Assembly: GCA_028673005.1 (NCBI GenBank)
Contig: CM054115.1
Coordinates: forward strand, 52,217,738 to 52,281,737
Length of the DNA: 64,000 bases
Direction: 5' to 3'
Source of the DNA: Tanypteryx hageni
Lineage: Eukaryota; Arthropoda; Insecta; Odonata; Petaluridae
The position numbers and the translations under genes were made by a program. Positions 48,245 through 59,531 of this stretch are shown here, piece after piece (position 1 is the stretch's first letter; each line of letters begins with the position of its first letter). A model generated the notes under the pieces. The model searched no databases and was not told the origin of the DNA. It was given only the letters and a program-made list of their open reading frames with translations.

Positions 48245-51200
48245 TAATTAATTAATGTTTGAAACATTTACTATCGGATAAGATATTAGTGATTTATTTT
48301 ATTTTCTTGAAGTCCTTAATTTTATTTTCCCACAGTTCGGTCTGTCTTATTTATTTTGCGATATTTCACTCACTGGAAATCCTGTAATAATCGTACAATG
48401 CTTCAACGGGATCGCAGTCCAAATCTTTTTCCATATCTTTATTTGCGAGCTTTATATACGTAATTTAGGTCAGCTGGAGTCTCTGAAAGTGTGATGACGA
48501 TCGAAAAATCAAAAGATGTACGTCCGTTGAAATAACCAGCGTAATTTTTACGGCCACGAATATCATTCGATTGATTTATTTCTAGCAAAATAATTTTGAG
48601 ATTTATTGCGCAAACAAGTGAAAGAATACGGACCTCGCAAATCTTTGGAGTTTCAGAGTCGGTAGATCTTTCTGCTGTATTTACTTCCCCACAAAAAAAT
48701 CTTTGACAGATGTTATAGATTGGGTTATTCTACAAAGGAATATAAATTTATCGATCATAAATTTTCGCTAAACCTAATATTTATTGTATATTTAACGTCC
48801 CGACCATTTCCGACCTTATTTTATTTCGAACTCTTTCCTTTTTTTTTAATCGTTTCGAGAGCGCCGGAGAAGGGGTTGTTTTTTGCGAATGCGCGATTCT
48901 GTATTTCATTTGCGAGAATTTATGTTGCCAGGAGACATAATTGCGGGAAGGTTTTCTGCGTTGAGAGAATTCAAATGTATTCATGGGAGGCAAATTGATT
49001 TACGGCGACTGGCGAGCTGGAATCCCGTTCTCTCCCTCTCTCACACTCCTCTCACCTCCGTCTTTCTCACCTTATACCACATCTCTCTCTCCGTCTTTCT
49101 CACTGTCTACGCGGGATGTCAGGAGCATTCCAAGTCACAACGGAGAGGCTGCCGTAGATGGAGCTGTCTGGGAAAGAACTCGAAACTATAGCCCTTGACG
49201 CGATATCAAAAATATAACAAACAATAAAAGCTGATGATATTTTATAAAGAAATAGTTAGTGCGTGGTGGCATCTTATGATTGCGCGCAAGAAGTTTAAGT
49301 GCATGCGTACATCTGTATGAGGGCGTTAATTTTATCTTCGCGCAGATTCCGATTCGTGCCTTTACGGCCGATTCTGTTTGTGCGACGTTTTAGTTTTTTG
49401 CTCTCGGCTTTCCCTTGCTACTTTGACCTGCCCAATTTCGTTCTATCTCTCGAGTCAATCTTTAATTACCTCGCATCGTACTAAAGTTACCACATATACA
49501 CACGTCTGTTGGAGAGAGATGTTGCGAGGGAAGAAATATTTTTAGAAATCCGGGTTCCGCGAAGCGTAAATCGTGTCTTTTAAGGTCGGAAGGACATCAA
49601 TTCTAATCGAATGATTTCACCCCTTTCCTCTCAACCTCCATGCTTCGTGTCTTTCCTCCCCCCAATCTCCCCTCTCTTTCTCTCGTTACTTCGAAGCCGA
49701 TAACCCCGTCTTGTTTTCGTTCCCGGCAGACTTCTGACGAAGCGCAAGACGGTCGTATGAATAAGTCCAAGCTCCAAGGTCTCGGGAGAGAATTAAAAGA
49801 GAAACGAGCAGTTTAAATCACCCCTTTTATATCACGGGTCTCGGTGCACTGGTAGTCCGGTCAGAGTGCGATTTTTTTGGTCGAAGGAGCGAGGTAACTG
49901 GAGCGTAACAATTGAAGATGTCTGTCCCGTTCATTGTTACTCTATAACTTGGGCGAAGAATGCTTCCAGATAGATAATCAGATATCAGATGCTCTTGATG
50001 TATCTTGTTATGAATTTCAATCCAAATACTCTTCTTCGCTCTATTTTGGTGGCGTTATTTTTCAACTCTCTGACGAGTGAATTTTTAAAAATGTAATGCA
50101 ATGTGGAGGTTTATCAATAGCACATATATTTTATTGCAAATATTATTTGCGCCGGAATAAATAATCCATTAGATTGAAATTTTAAAATATCATTCATATC
50201 TTTAATTAACGAGAGGAATAAATAGCGGTATTAATTACATATAAGATTTCGCAGGAAATTGGATACGCAGCAGATTATTTTATCAAAAGAGGAAGGTTAA
50301 TAAAAGCATAGAGGCAAAAATATTCCATTCACGAGCGAGACTCGAACTCTGGCCTCTTACGTTACGTCGAAACGATTAGAACTGTAACGTTACGAGAATT
50401 TATTTGCGACGGCCGCAACTTTTTTCTCGGAGAGAGAGAGGGGGGAGGGGGGGGGGAATTCCACCGCTTTTGCGTGACTCTGTAGCGTAATACGATCCCT
50501 TCATAAAAATCGTGCAGGAATTCGCGTGTCGTATCGCAAGATGCCGTCCCAATGCAGTTCCTCCTTAAAATGTAAGTTCAACCCCACTGTTAAGCAGACA
50601 CTCGTCTTTATTTTTCTCTCCACTTGGTCGTTACCAACGTGAGATTGTAGAGGGTCTGCCAATAAAAAAAGATATTCTGTACTCTAAATGGATACAGCTA
50701 CGGGTTTCAAAATTGCACTTAAGAATACTAGTGTATTTTAAAGTGTAGAAGTGTAATTTGAATCTGTGGGTGACTATAAATTTTATAGCACATAGTTTAA
50801 GGTCTCCTTTTTTATTGGTAGACCCTTAAAAAGGGTCGAAGAGACCCGGAACGCTCAGTACGCCCCTAACTTTTAAAGCATTTTACGCACGAACGATTAC
50901 ACGCCACATACCAGGCTCCGGACGCGGCACGCCAACTCCTCCTTGCATTCGAAAGGTTAAAGAGCTTCTTCGCAAGTCCTTACCTGTTGCAGGAGGAGAA
51001 TTCTCCTACCCCATCCTTCCCTCTCCCTCCTCTCTTTCCCTCCTCAACCCTCCAAACCCTCTCTCTCTCACTCCCCCTCTCTCTCTCACTCCCCCCCTCT
51101 CTCTCACTCCGTCACCTCCTTGGTCGTCGCAAAGGTTTCTCTCTCCACTTCGGTTTTCCAACAGATCTGCTTCTTTTTCCCTTCAAAGCCATTGTTTCCT

Positions 51201-51682
51201 CGAGGTCTTCCCTTTCTTCTTACCGAGTGCTGAAAGAATGCACTCGAACGAGCATTGAGGGGAGGAGAGGGAAGGGGAGAGGGAAGGAGAGAGGGAATAT
51301 CATTCGGAAGGGATTGGCGTCGTTTTATTATTTTTTATTTACTTTTCGGAATGTCACGTATGGGTTCGGAAGTTTTATTTTTTTTTATTTTTGCGTCCGG
51401 ATGAATAACGCCTCCGGAATTTATTTCGAAATCCTCGTGTTTTTTTTACGAAACGGGTCGTCTTCTCGGAATTACGAGAGGGAAAATACGCTTGCGAAAC
51501 GGCCGTTTCAAAATTTTAAAGTTGTTTTTTAAAAGATTTTTTTAGCAGAACGTGTTTTCTATCATAAAGGAAGGGCATACCTTAGTTTTTTATGCAGTGC
51601 TATTTATGTGTGCATGTTGCTTATGTGTTGTGTGTAATAATGCGGAGGGGCCTCACTTTTGAGCCTGCCCTGTCGTTTCTCG
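48245..51682. other. Unassigned non-coding stretch
   Basis: No gene is recognised. A minus-strand B-box-like GAGTTCGAGTCTCG near 50345 may be a tRNA-derived remnant. GA/G-rich DNA lies at about 50430-50458 and CT-rich DNA at about 51000-51110. Confidence 0.45.
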
Positions 51683-52254
51683 ATGTAGTAGCTCCCCTGT
51701 TTAGTTGATCCAGTCCAAAAATGCCATTATGGCTTTATATATGTGTGTACATAATAAATATTATAATATGGTTCAAATCGATGCTGACAGTTCAACACAA
51801 ACACTTATAAAAAGAAAATTTTTATTACTTTTATTTTGGCAGTCCTGTTTTGTATATCTATCCTAAAAATCTTATTTTTGTTTTTTTTATCTTGCACAAC
51901 TCCTTCATACTAAATTTCGTTGAAATCGGTTTGGCCAATTCCTTCCAAATTCATAATTACCGAAAGGTTTAACTTTGCAATTGTGGCACCCCTACTTTAT
52001 TTAACCGGGTCGAAGTATGGCATTTTGGTCATGAATTTATGTGAAAATTCTATACACCAAATTTGTTTGAATTCGGGTCCGCCAATTCCTTCCAAAAGCA
52101 TAATTACCGAAAAGTTTATTTTGCAATTGCAGCACCCCTGCTTGGTCTATCCGGTCCAAATATGTCATTTTGGTCATGTATTTATGTGAAAATTCTATGT
52201 ACCTACCTAATTTGGTTGAAGTCGGTTCAGCCAGACCTTCCCTGATATATGCGT
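51683..52254 (+). mobile_element. Helentron/HINE-like element, truncated copy 3
   Basis: Same family and orientation as the copy at 62293-63315. Four units of about 145 bp are marked at about 51690, 51836, 51982 and 52127. The copy ends at GATATATGCGTAC and lacks the GTCC tract, terminal hairpin and A-run. There it passes directly into Tigger transposase-coding sequence. The last two units and the joint are included in a 427-bp tandem duplication. Confidence 0.65.
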
Positions 52255-52723
52255 ACAGGCAAATGGACAGCCTGGATTACAGCAGTTTTATTTAAATCTT
52301 ATTTTTGTTTTTTTTATCTTGCACAACTCCTTCATACTAAATTTCGTTGAAATCGGTTTGGCCAATTCCTTCCAAATTCATAATTACCGAAAGGTTTAAC
52401 TTTGCAATTGTGGCACCCCTACTTTATTTAACCGGGTCGAAGTATGGCATTTTGGTCATGAATTTATGTGAAAATTCTATACACCAAATTTGTTTGAATT
52501 CGGGTCCGCCAATTCCTTCCAAAAGCATAATTACCGAAAAGTTTATTTTGCAATTGCAGCACCCCTGCTTGGTCTATCCGGTCCAAATATGTCATTTTGG
52601 TCATGTATTTATGTGAAAATTCTATGTACCTACCTAATTTGGTTGAAGTCGGTTCAGCCAGACCTTCCCTGATATATGCGTACAGGCAAATGGACAGCCT
52701 GGATTACAGCAGTTTTATTTAAA
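51870..52723 (+). repeat. Perfect 427-bp tandem duplication
   Basis: 51870-52296 and 52297-52723 are identical as read, with AAA microhomology at the edges. The unit spans the end of the Helentron-like copy and the first bases of the Tigger coding remnant (CAAATGGACAGCCTGG...TTTAAA). It causes the identical 89-codon and 60-codon frames that occur twice. Perfect identity implies a recent event, or an assembly artefact. Confidence 0.9.
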
Positions 52724-53560
52724 GACTATGTTTTGACTCATGCTATTCCTGAAATGAACGCCTATTGCACCAACGAGAACTTAGACTTTAAGACATTAAT
52801 TCTATTAGAAATTGCTCCTGGTCACCCAGTTTACCTTGATAACTTATCAGAAAACGTAAAGTTTATATTTTTGCCTCCTAACACCACTTCATTGATCCAG
52901 CCAATGGATCAGGGAGTAATTTCAACTTTTAAAAGTTATTACCTCTGACGTACATTCAAACAGCTTCTAAATGCTACTGATAGACAAGATAAGCCTGCTA
53001 TACAGAAATTTTGGAAAACATTCACCATAATGGATGCCTAAAAATATTTCAGACTCGTGGAATGAGGTAAAATGTATGAATGGTGTTTGGCGCAAAATAT
53101 GGCCAGAATGTGTGCACAAAGAGAAAGACAGCGATGGTGCCATTTTAGGGGTTGATCAATTTCCCACGATTCGTCAAGAAATAGATTACTTAGCTAGATA
53201 ATCTATCTAACTTCGAGGGAATGGACGACAGTGACATAGATGAATTGTTTGCCTCACATAAACAATAAACGAGCAACGAAGAGTTAACGCAACTGGATTT
53301 ACAAACAGCTAACGAGCAGTTCGGAAGAAATTCCTATGATGCCAACTTGAACTTTAAAACGAATTTCCAAAGTTCTGAGTTTGATCGACGAAGCTATTGA
53401 GATTTTTACGAATGACGATCCTGACTGGGAAAGAAGTTAAAAAGTAGCACGGGCGATAGCGCGTGATATCAGTTGCTACAAGGAAATTTACTTGGCCAAA
53501 AAAGGTGTTCAGCAGACTTTAGATAAATATTTGAAGCTAAAAGAATAGGAAGGCGTCTCA
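52685..53560 (+). pseudogene. Tigger (pogo-branch) transposase remnant
   Basis: This is the C-terminal half of a DDE transposase of the Tigger/jerky type, which would cut and join transposon ends at TA sites. Seen: the first open part (to 52945) carries WITAVLF, LLEIAPGHP, FLPPNTTSLIQPMDQGVI and FKSYYL. These match the family order around the second and third catalytic acids with 32 residues between them. The usual Asp before APGHP is Glu here (codon at 52808). A TGA at 52946 replaces a codon between YYL and RTFKQLL. After MDA a stop and frameshift near 53041 intervene, and the next frame continues with ISDSWNEV and GVWRKIWPE to a TAA near 53203. Later sequence is more decayed. The N-terminal DNA-binding half and first catalytic Asp are absent, replaced by Helentron-like sequence. 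The gene is inactive. Confidence 0.9.
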
Positions 53561-53985
53561 ACCTCAAAGCCTACAGATTCAGCAGTAGATGGTAGCTCGT
53601 AAACACTTTGGCTCCAAGTTGAACAGTTGTATAAAACTCCTTCAGCCAAAAAATTGAATTTTTTGGCTGAAGGAGTTTTATACAACTGTTTTACAGATTC
53701 AGAGCAAATTAGTTCCTCATAAAATTGAGTTTCATGTAATTTGTTCTTTTATGTTTATATGTTAAAAAATAAAGTTTTTCTATTTATTTCAATTCATTCT
53801 TTAATGTCATAATTGAAAGGACAAATTAGGATTAATTTAAGATTTCTTAAAATATTCTTTCTTGAAAATTGTAGTGTCGGTACCTATCTTCGATATTTCA
53901 ATGGTTTCTTATGGAAAATTGTATTTCGATTTGCGTCCTTTCAGTTTGCGTCGTGATTTTTAAGAATGTAACCCCGACACATAGC
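53561..53985 (+). mobile_element. Tigger element 3-prime tail
   Basis: After the coding remnant comes an AT-rich tail holding the long palindrome. Then, at about 53876-53975, GGTACCTATCTTCGATATTTC and TTTCGATTTGCGTCCTTTC..GTTTGCGTCGTGATTTTTAAG resemble the right-hand part of the Tigger-type element ending at 27215. The terminal CAG is no longer recognisable. The outer limit is approximate. Confidence 0.55.
53622..53690. repeat. Perfect 34-bp palindrome with 1-base spacer
   Basis: 53622-53655 is the exact reverse complement of 53657-53690, separated by a single G. The arm begins AACAGTTGTATAAAAC and ends CAGCCAAAAAATT. It lies in the tail of the Tigger remnant. Similar TACAGATTCAG words flank it on both sides (about 53571 and 53692). 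RNA from either strand would form a long hairpin. Confidence 0.95.
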
Positions 53986-54314
53986 AAAAACTATAAATTC
54001 CAATGATGTTATTGGTGACTTTGCTGCATTAAAATCACGTAGAATAACTCTTTAATATTAAGATATTTATACATTATGTATTTAAACTACTTATGTATGT
54101 AATTATGCATGTATGCAATTATATTTATAATTATATATTAAAATTATGTACATTTATAGTGAGAAATCACATCGTTTATAGTTTATTTTATCTATTAATT
54201 GTTCACCCAAAATCTATATAGTAAAAAATATTGGTATTAAAGATTTTTGATGAAGGGAGCGCATATTTGGTAGCTCTACCCGGGTGCTAAAATAGCTAGT
54301 TACGGCGCTGGTAA
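53986..54314. other. AT-rich stretch ending in a solo hAT-like terminus
   Basis: AT-rich DNA. CTAGTTACGGCGCTGG at about 54293-54309 is the inverse of the GCCGTAACTAG terminus seen near 25852. No left partner is visible. Confidence 0.4.
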
Positions 54315-54400
54315 GGAGTTGTGGCTGTAATAATCCAAGAAGTTGATTAGCCAGAAGTACACACAAACAAACTTTCCTGGTAATCCTCCTCCTTTTTCAC
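54315..54400 (+). repeat. Dispersed repeat, copy A
   Basis: TGTGGCTGTAATAATCCAAG followed by a TTGATTAGCCAGAAGTACACAC block matches 59162-59255 (TATGGCTATAATAATCCAAG, TTGATTTGCCAGAAATACACAC), in the same orientation. The downstream TCCTCCTC element is shared. Family unknown. Confidence 0.7.
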
Positions 54401-55107
54401 TTCTGGACACCTGCGCAACAAAAATGGGAGACCAATAAGTCTCTGCCACATTTATATTTTGAATGATTTATTTTTTAGCTTATGTAGGAAGTACGAGGGG
54501 ACTTCTTCTCCAAACTCATCGCAAAGGCTTCTTGTCGCCTTCGCATCCTTGCGTGTATTTCAAACAACAACGCCGCGCGTGCGCGCCTGCGTGCGTGTAT
54601 GCGTCAAGATTGAGGTCTCCGTCTCTCAATGGCGCATCGCACGCGCAACTGAAGGTTTTTTCCTCTTGGGGTTAACTCACGATCGTTGTCGTTACGAAAC
54701 GATCGGAAGAGAAGATAGAAAATCTAACGGTGCGTGCATTTCTCTCTAGTATATCTCTTTCAAGAAATGGTACAGGTCATCGTGTCAGATATTTCCTCCC
54801 CCCGCCACGAATCACGTCAAATATGCCCCCGGGACAGTTGGAGAGTGGGTTTTGTCGGGAGCAATTTAAGTGACTTTTGAATTGATGGCTGATGAAGGAT
54901 TAACAGCCGTAAATGAAACAGATCGAACTGGTTACGTATTCCGTTGACAAGAGGCGAAGGTCGCGTGAGAGATCGCAATGCGGTGGAGTTCCAGCGCCAT
55001 CTGGAGGGCTAAGGAAGCCAACCGACGTCACGGGCCATTCGAATTAATATACATATTTTCATTTAAGAGAAAGATAAATGTGTCCATTTTGAAGTATTTC
55101 TCTAAAA
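54401..55107. other. Unassigned non-coding stretch
   Basis: No gene is recognised. GCGCCATCTGGAGG near 54997 is one base away from the CTCF core consensus. Confidence 0.4.
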
Positions 55108-55462
55108 CAGCGTTTCTCAACCCGTGGGCCGCAGAAAGGACTTGAGTCGAGCCGCGAAAAATTGTAAAATTTTATGTAGATCGGTTTACAGTGTTTAAAT
55201 CTATCGCAAAAGCATAGCGAAAACTTAATATTTTGTGAAAAACAAATGTAAGAGATGATTAATGGAACTTCAAAGAAATTGCTTTGGGTTTTTTAAAAAT
55301 AACCCGCTACTGTTAGTCATTAGTATAGAATATTCTCCTGCCTTTATATGCACGTATTGATGTGTAGGTGGTCTGCGGCAAATTTTTTGTTGTGTAGGTG
55401 GGTCGCGGGTAAATTCCTGTAGTTTATATGAACCCTATTATAAAAAAGGTTTAGAAACGCTG
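55108..55462. mobile_element. hAT MITE, CAGCGTTTCTCAACC termini
   Basis: The 355-bp element has ends CAGCGTTTCTCAACC and, read inward from the right, CAGCGTTTCTAAACC (14 of 15 matching). Flanks CTCTAAAA (55100-55107) and CTCTAAAT (55463-55470) agree at 7 of 8, a hAT target duplication. GGGCCGCAG inside the left end and GGTCGCGGG near the right are typical of Charlie-like MITEs. No coding capacity. Confidence 0.9.
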
Positions 55463-57472
55463 CTCTAAATTGCGTGAGGCCACAAATTCTTTAGCATCAG
55501 AACTTTAAATGACGCTGAAATAATATTCCGGCCGTATAAATATTTAATTCTATTGCGTTGTTTCTTTTCTTAGAACGATAAAAATATCTCTTTAGTGCCG
55601 TGCTTTAATCAACAATAGGATGAATGATCGATGTAATTAATATTGCATTGTATGGAATACCGCCCGGAATACCTACATATATCGGTGGGTTTTAAAGATC
55701 TAAAAATTATTTCTACCAAAAAAAGCGTAAATGTGATAGAGAGAAACTTGTCATAGCGCTTAATTTTGTCCATTATTAAAAAAAGTAGTTGTGTGTGATC
55801 ATTGAATCAAAGCGACCCCTGAATTCGGCACATGCTCGATTCTTCGCGCCTCGATCAGCTGATTTTTTTAATTTAGAGGACTTTCACCGACCGAATTACA
55901 AAGTGTGTTTCGAGGTCTCGCATGAAAAAAATCTCAAATCCGAAGCATTTTCGTCTCGCCTCGATTTACGGACTATCGAACGCCTCGTTTCCTTTAATCC
56001 GACGATTAAGCAACGAGGCGTATTTTTTCGGGAGGTGTGCCTAAAAAAAGAAACCTTCGCCTTTCATCCGAAGGGGTTAATCCTTTTAACCTCTCCCCCG
56101 CTCCACCAACATTAACAAGGAGCCAGTTGGGATTTCGCAGACCAGTTACGACCTCCTCCCCTCCCTCCCTTTCTCTCTTCTCCGGTTCCTCGCTTCGCCC
56201 TTGCATAATCGCTCTTGACAACGCACGGTCGTGTCTTCCGCGCTCTCCGTCTTGGCAAACGTCCTAATGGCCCGGAATTCCCTCTGACGGGGTATGGGGA
56301 TCACCGAGCTTTAAAATAAAAAAAATCCCTCAAAATTGGGTTCTAAAAGTATCATCACGACCGCAGGAGATAAATCCTGGGAACATGGCGCTTTTCGGCG
56401 TACCGGAAAGGAGCATAAATATCCTCGGAGGACCGTGCGAAATTGGGCGAAATCGTTCTCCTAATGTATAGATTCGGTAGGGTGGACGAAAGCGTCAAGA
56501 AATGGCGTCTTTTTACCCCCACGAATTCTCGTAAATTATCCCTCGAGTTTAAACGCCGAGTACCGCGTCTGATTTAAGTCCTGGCGCGTAATAAAAAGCC
56601 GAGTTGAAAAAAAGAGTAAAAGTGCCGCTTTGAACATTAAACACTCGCATTCCCCCGAAAGATCCGTACGCACGGGTATCTTCATCGTTTTCAAGCGTTT
56701 CTTCACTCGTATGCATACGATCTCGTGACGCAGAAATTCCTTTCACGGCCAAATCGAGCAGGTACGCGAAAAATATAATCTCCCCTCTACCTATACCTAA
56801 AGCGAAACTGTACCATAAAAAAATTAATGAATTAATTAAATGAGCGAAGGAATGAATGGATTGCTCGCTAATTGCTTCTACATGCCAAGCGTACGTCGAC
56901 GACGGGGGGGGGGGGGTGGCTGGAAAAGGGGGGGGGGGAAATTCAAATAAAACGTCTCTTTCAGATATACGCGGCGAGTAATGGGAGGAGGTGCTCGAAT
57001 TCGAACAGCTGGTGAACTAGGTCGTTGGGATACTTTAAATTGGTTGCCTGTAATGAAGTTCGAGCTTGGGATTTATGCTCGGGAAAAAAGGGAGGAAAAT
57101 TATTGCGGTAAAGTTGCTTTCTTACAGGTTTCCTTCAGGATAATTACGGGATGAGTGCCTAGCAAATTAGGTATATTAGGAAAAAGCGTATCTTTGGTGG
57201 ATTTCTTTCCATAATGGTCCATTTCATAAGGGATGTAGCGTTCTTAGCTCGAAAATTCTAGCCATTTAGTTGCCTGAATACCTAAATATTGAATAAGTCT
57301 TCCATTTATGAATATTATCCAAGTACTTTAGTGATCTTAAGCATGCGGGTTGAAAATGGCATCTTAAGTAATGTTGCCATTTTTGGTGGAATTTTTAATG
57401 CACCGTTTCAGCGAGGGGGGAAAGCATATGTAGAATTTGTTTTTTTAACCATTCCACTACGTCAGTGGTTCC
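55463..57472. other. Unassigned stretch with two G-homopolymers
   Basis: No gene is recognised. There are runs of 13 Gs (56904-56916) and 11 Gs (56928-56938) separated by 11 bases, a strong G-quadruplex candidate. Other sequence is mixed. Confidence 0.45.
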
Positions 57473-57742
57473 CAACCTTTTTGTTGGCGCGGCATCCTTT
57501 CAAAGATAAATGAATTCGCGGCATCCCAGCCTTCAAACAAGGCTTTTATATTTTTATAAACGAGTATTACAACGTTTGGACTTATTCAATTTTTGGTACC
57601 ACACTATAATCAATTTATTAGAGAAAACATTAATGCCCTAGTTACCTGTAAACACATCCAAATCGTTGATTTATTAAAAAAAACTAATTTTATCGCGGAT
57701 CCTTAAAAATCAGCTGCGGCGCCCCAGTATGCCGCGACTATG
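57473..57742 (+). mobile_element. hAT remnant, CAGTGGTTCCCAACC left end, right end missing
   Basis: CAGTGGTTCCCAACCTTTTTG at 57473 is a textbook hAT/Charlie-type terminus followed by GCGCGGCATCC. Inside the right side, CTGCGGCGCCCCAGTATGCCGCG resembles the subterminal part of such elements. The expected GGGAACCACTG end is absent, so it is truncated. Confidence 0.7.
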
Positions 57743-59161
57743 TTATTGGCGCATGTAGTAGCAGCTTATCTTGAGGAATACATTCGTTAAATACGTCTGT
57801 ATTTTTAGAAATACAAGGGAAGAGGTCGAAATGAAAATCTGCTTCGCTTCGAAAATTCCTCTTCTGCGTTTTAAGTTACGCTCAAATGCCTTAAAAAAAA
57901 CGCACTGTCAATTAAAAATGTAAAATTTATTGCCCGATGACTTTCTACCAAATTTCATATTTTACGTTTCCTGCGCTGCTTCTGGATATCTCAATTTCAT
58001 TTGCTTACATCTCAGTTCGCAGACATGGTAGTCTTGGATCGCGATGAAAAACTGCAATTCGCCATTCTCGAATTAACCCGCTCGAATTTTTTTCGAGCCG
58101 ATCGCGGCATTAAACCACGATTTCCGAGTGCGTTGACGCGTTGTTTCGACGAAAAAAGGATTTTTCGGGCCATTTCTCTCGTCAGCGGCTATCGATCGAA
58201 TTTGGAAAAGGGATAATACATCCGGCTAATCTGATGAAAAAACGGTGAACGACCGAAAAAAAGGGGACAGACACTTTTGTCGAAACGCATTCCGGTTCCT
58301 TTTTTTCTCGTGAGCGCTAATCGAGGTCATTGCAGAACACTACCGACGGCGCGGTAACGTTTCTTTTGCAAAAAATTTTATCCTTCGTTTTTTGTTCGGA
58401 TAGAGCCGAGAAAGAGATTTTTCCGTGCCACGAGAGCCTCGCGCTTTTAAAACGTCGACAATTCGCATTTATTTTGTTTTTTCCGCCGCTCGCTCTCGTC
58501 GAACAAGTGCCGAAACAGGTGCATATTTTACGCATTTAAAAAATATATTTATTACGCCATTAACGCTCCCGTGCTCATATTTCATTCGCGAGAGTTTTGC
58601 GTTCAAAAAGCTTTCGAGGATAAAATTTTTAATCGCAAGCGGGGTTTTTAGCGTCAAAATATTCCGACGGGGCGGAAAATTAGCTGAAAAACAAAAACAA
58701 CGGACCTTTTCTTGAATGGCCCTTCCACGCGCTTGTTTAATGCAGGCCGTCAATTTTCTAAGGGGGACTTGAACACGGAAACGGAAGAGGATTGGAAAAT
58801 GGCTCGCAATAAAAAAAATTTGAAGATTCCAAAAAATGCGCAAAAGATTTTTAAATCTTTCAAAATCTTGTCGAAATTTTAATTTTCATATCTGGCAAAC
58901 GGATTTAGATATACCTATGCGTAATTCCGGTTAAAAATCAACAGAAATTTCAGGTTATTGACCCGATAAGTGAGGTTCTCGTCTTCTTCTTTCGAAAGAT
59001 TTGTTTTGCCCGCGAAAAATATTTCTCTTTCTCCATTCTCCTTCACCGGATGGAATTAATTGGCCTCTCGGCAGCTTAATCTCTTTGGAACACAGGATTT
59101 TTCCACCTCCTACTCCCTTTACGATACGAAACAACCACCTCGAAAAGAAGAAAACTCAAAA
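57743..59161. other. Unassigned non-coding stretch
   Basis: No gene is recognised. Open frames at 58001-58216 and 58317-58843 lie in CG-rich DNA full of CGAAAAA/TTTTCG words. They overlap on both strands and show no known motif. Confidence 0.4.
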
Positions 59162-59255
59162 ATTTCCGTTATGGCTATAATAATCCAAGAGATTGATTTG
59201 CCAGAAATACACACAATAAAAAATTCCACTAATTTTTAATCCATTCCTCCTCAAT
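59162..59255 (+). repeat. Dispersed repeat, copy B
   Basis: Matches 54315-54400 in the same orientation (GGCTATAATAATCCAAG, GCCAGAAATACACAC, CATTCCTCCTC). It ends next to the hAT-like element at 59271. Confidence 0.7.
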
Positions 59256-59270
59256 CCAGTATAAGGAGCC

Positions 59271-59531
59271 TATGGCGGATCCAGGGCATGGTAAATCTGG
59301 TAATTACCGCCCTCGCCCAGGATTTCAGATCACCGAAAAAAATATTTAAATAATAAAAATATAAAATATCGAAGAAATGTCGCTTTTTACTTTATTTGTT
59401 TTGTGGCGGATAATGGTATATATGTATTTCCTTTTTAGATAATAAAATCAGTATGATTTTGATGATATTTTCAAATTGTTTTCCATTTTTCATTGCCCAC
59501 CTCCCAAGGCTGAACCCTGGATCCCCTGCGT
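59271..59531. mobile_element. hAT-like element, relative of 12916-13576
   Basis: CTATGGCGGATCCAGGG at the left and the inverse of GGGGATCCAGGG at the right form imperfect inverted ends. Internal GGTAATTACCGCCCTC and the pre-terminal TTTTTCATT recur in the same order in 12916-13576. No clear target duplication. No coding capacity. Confidence 0.55.

Noticed and set aside
51920..52672. Repeated 89- and 60-codon frames as a duplicated gene
   Set aside because: They lie within degenerate 145-bp repeat units and are doubled only by the 427-bp duplication.
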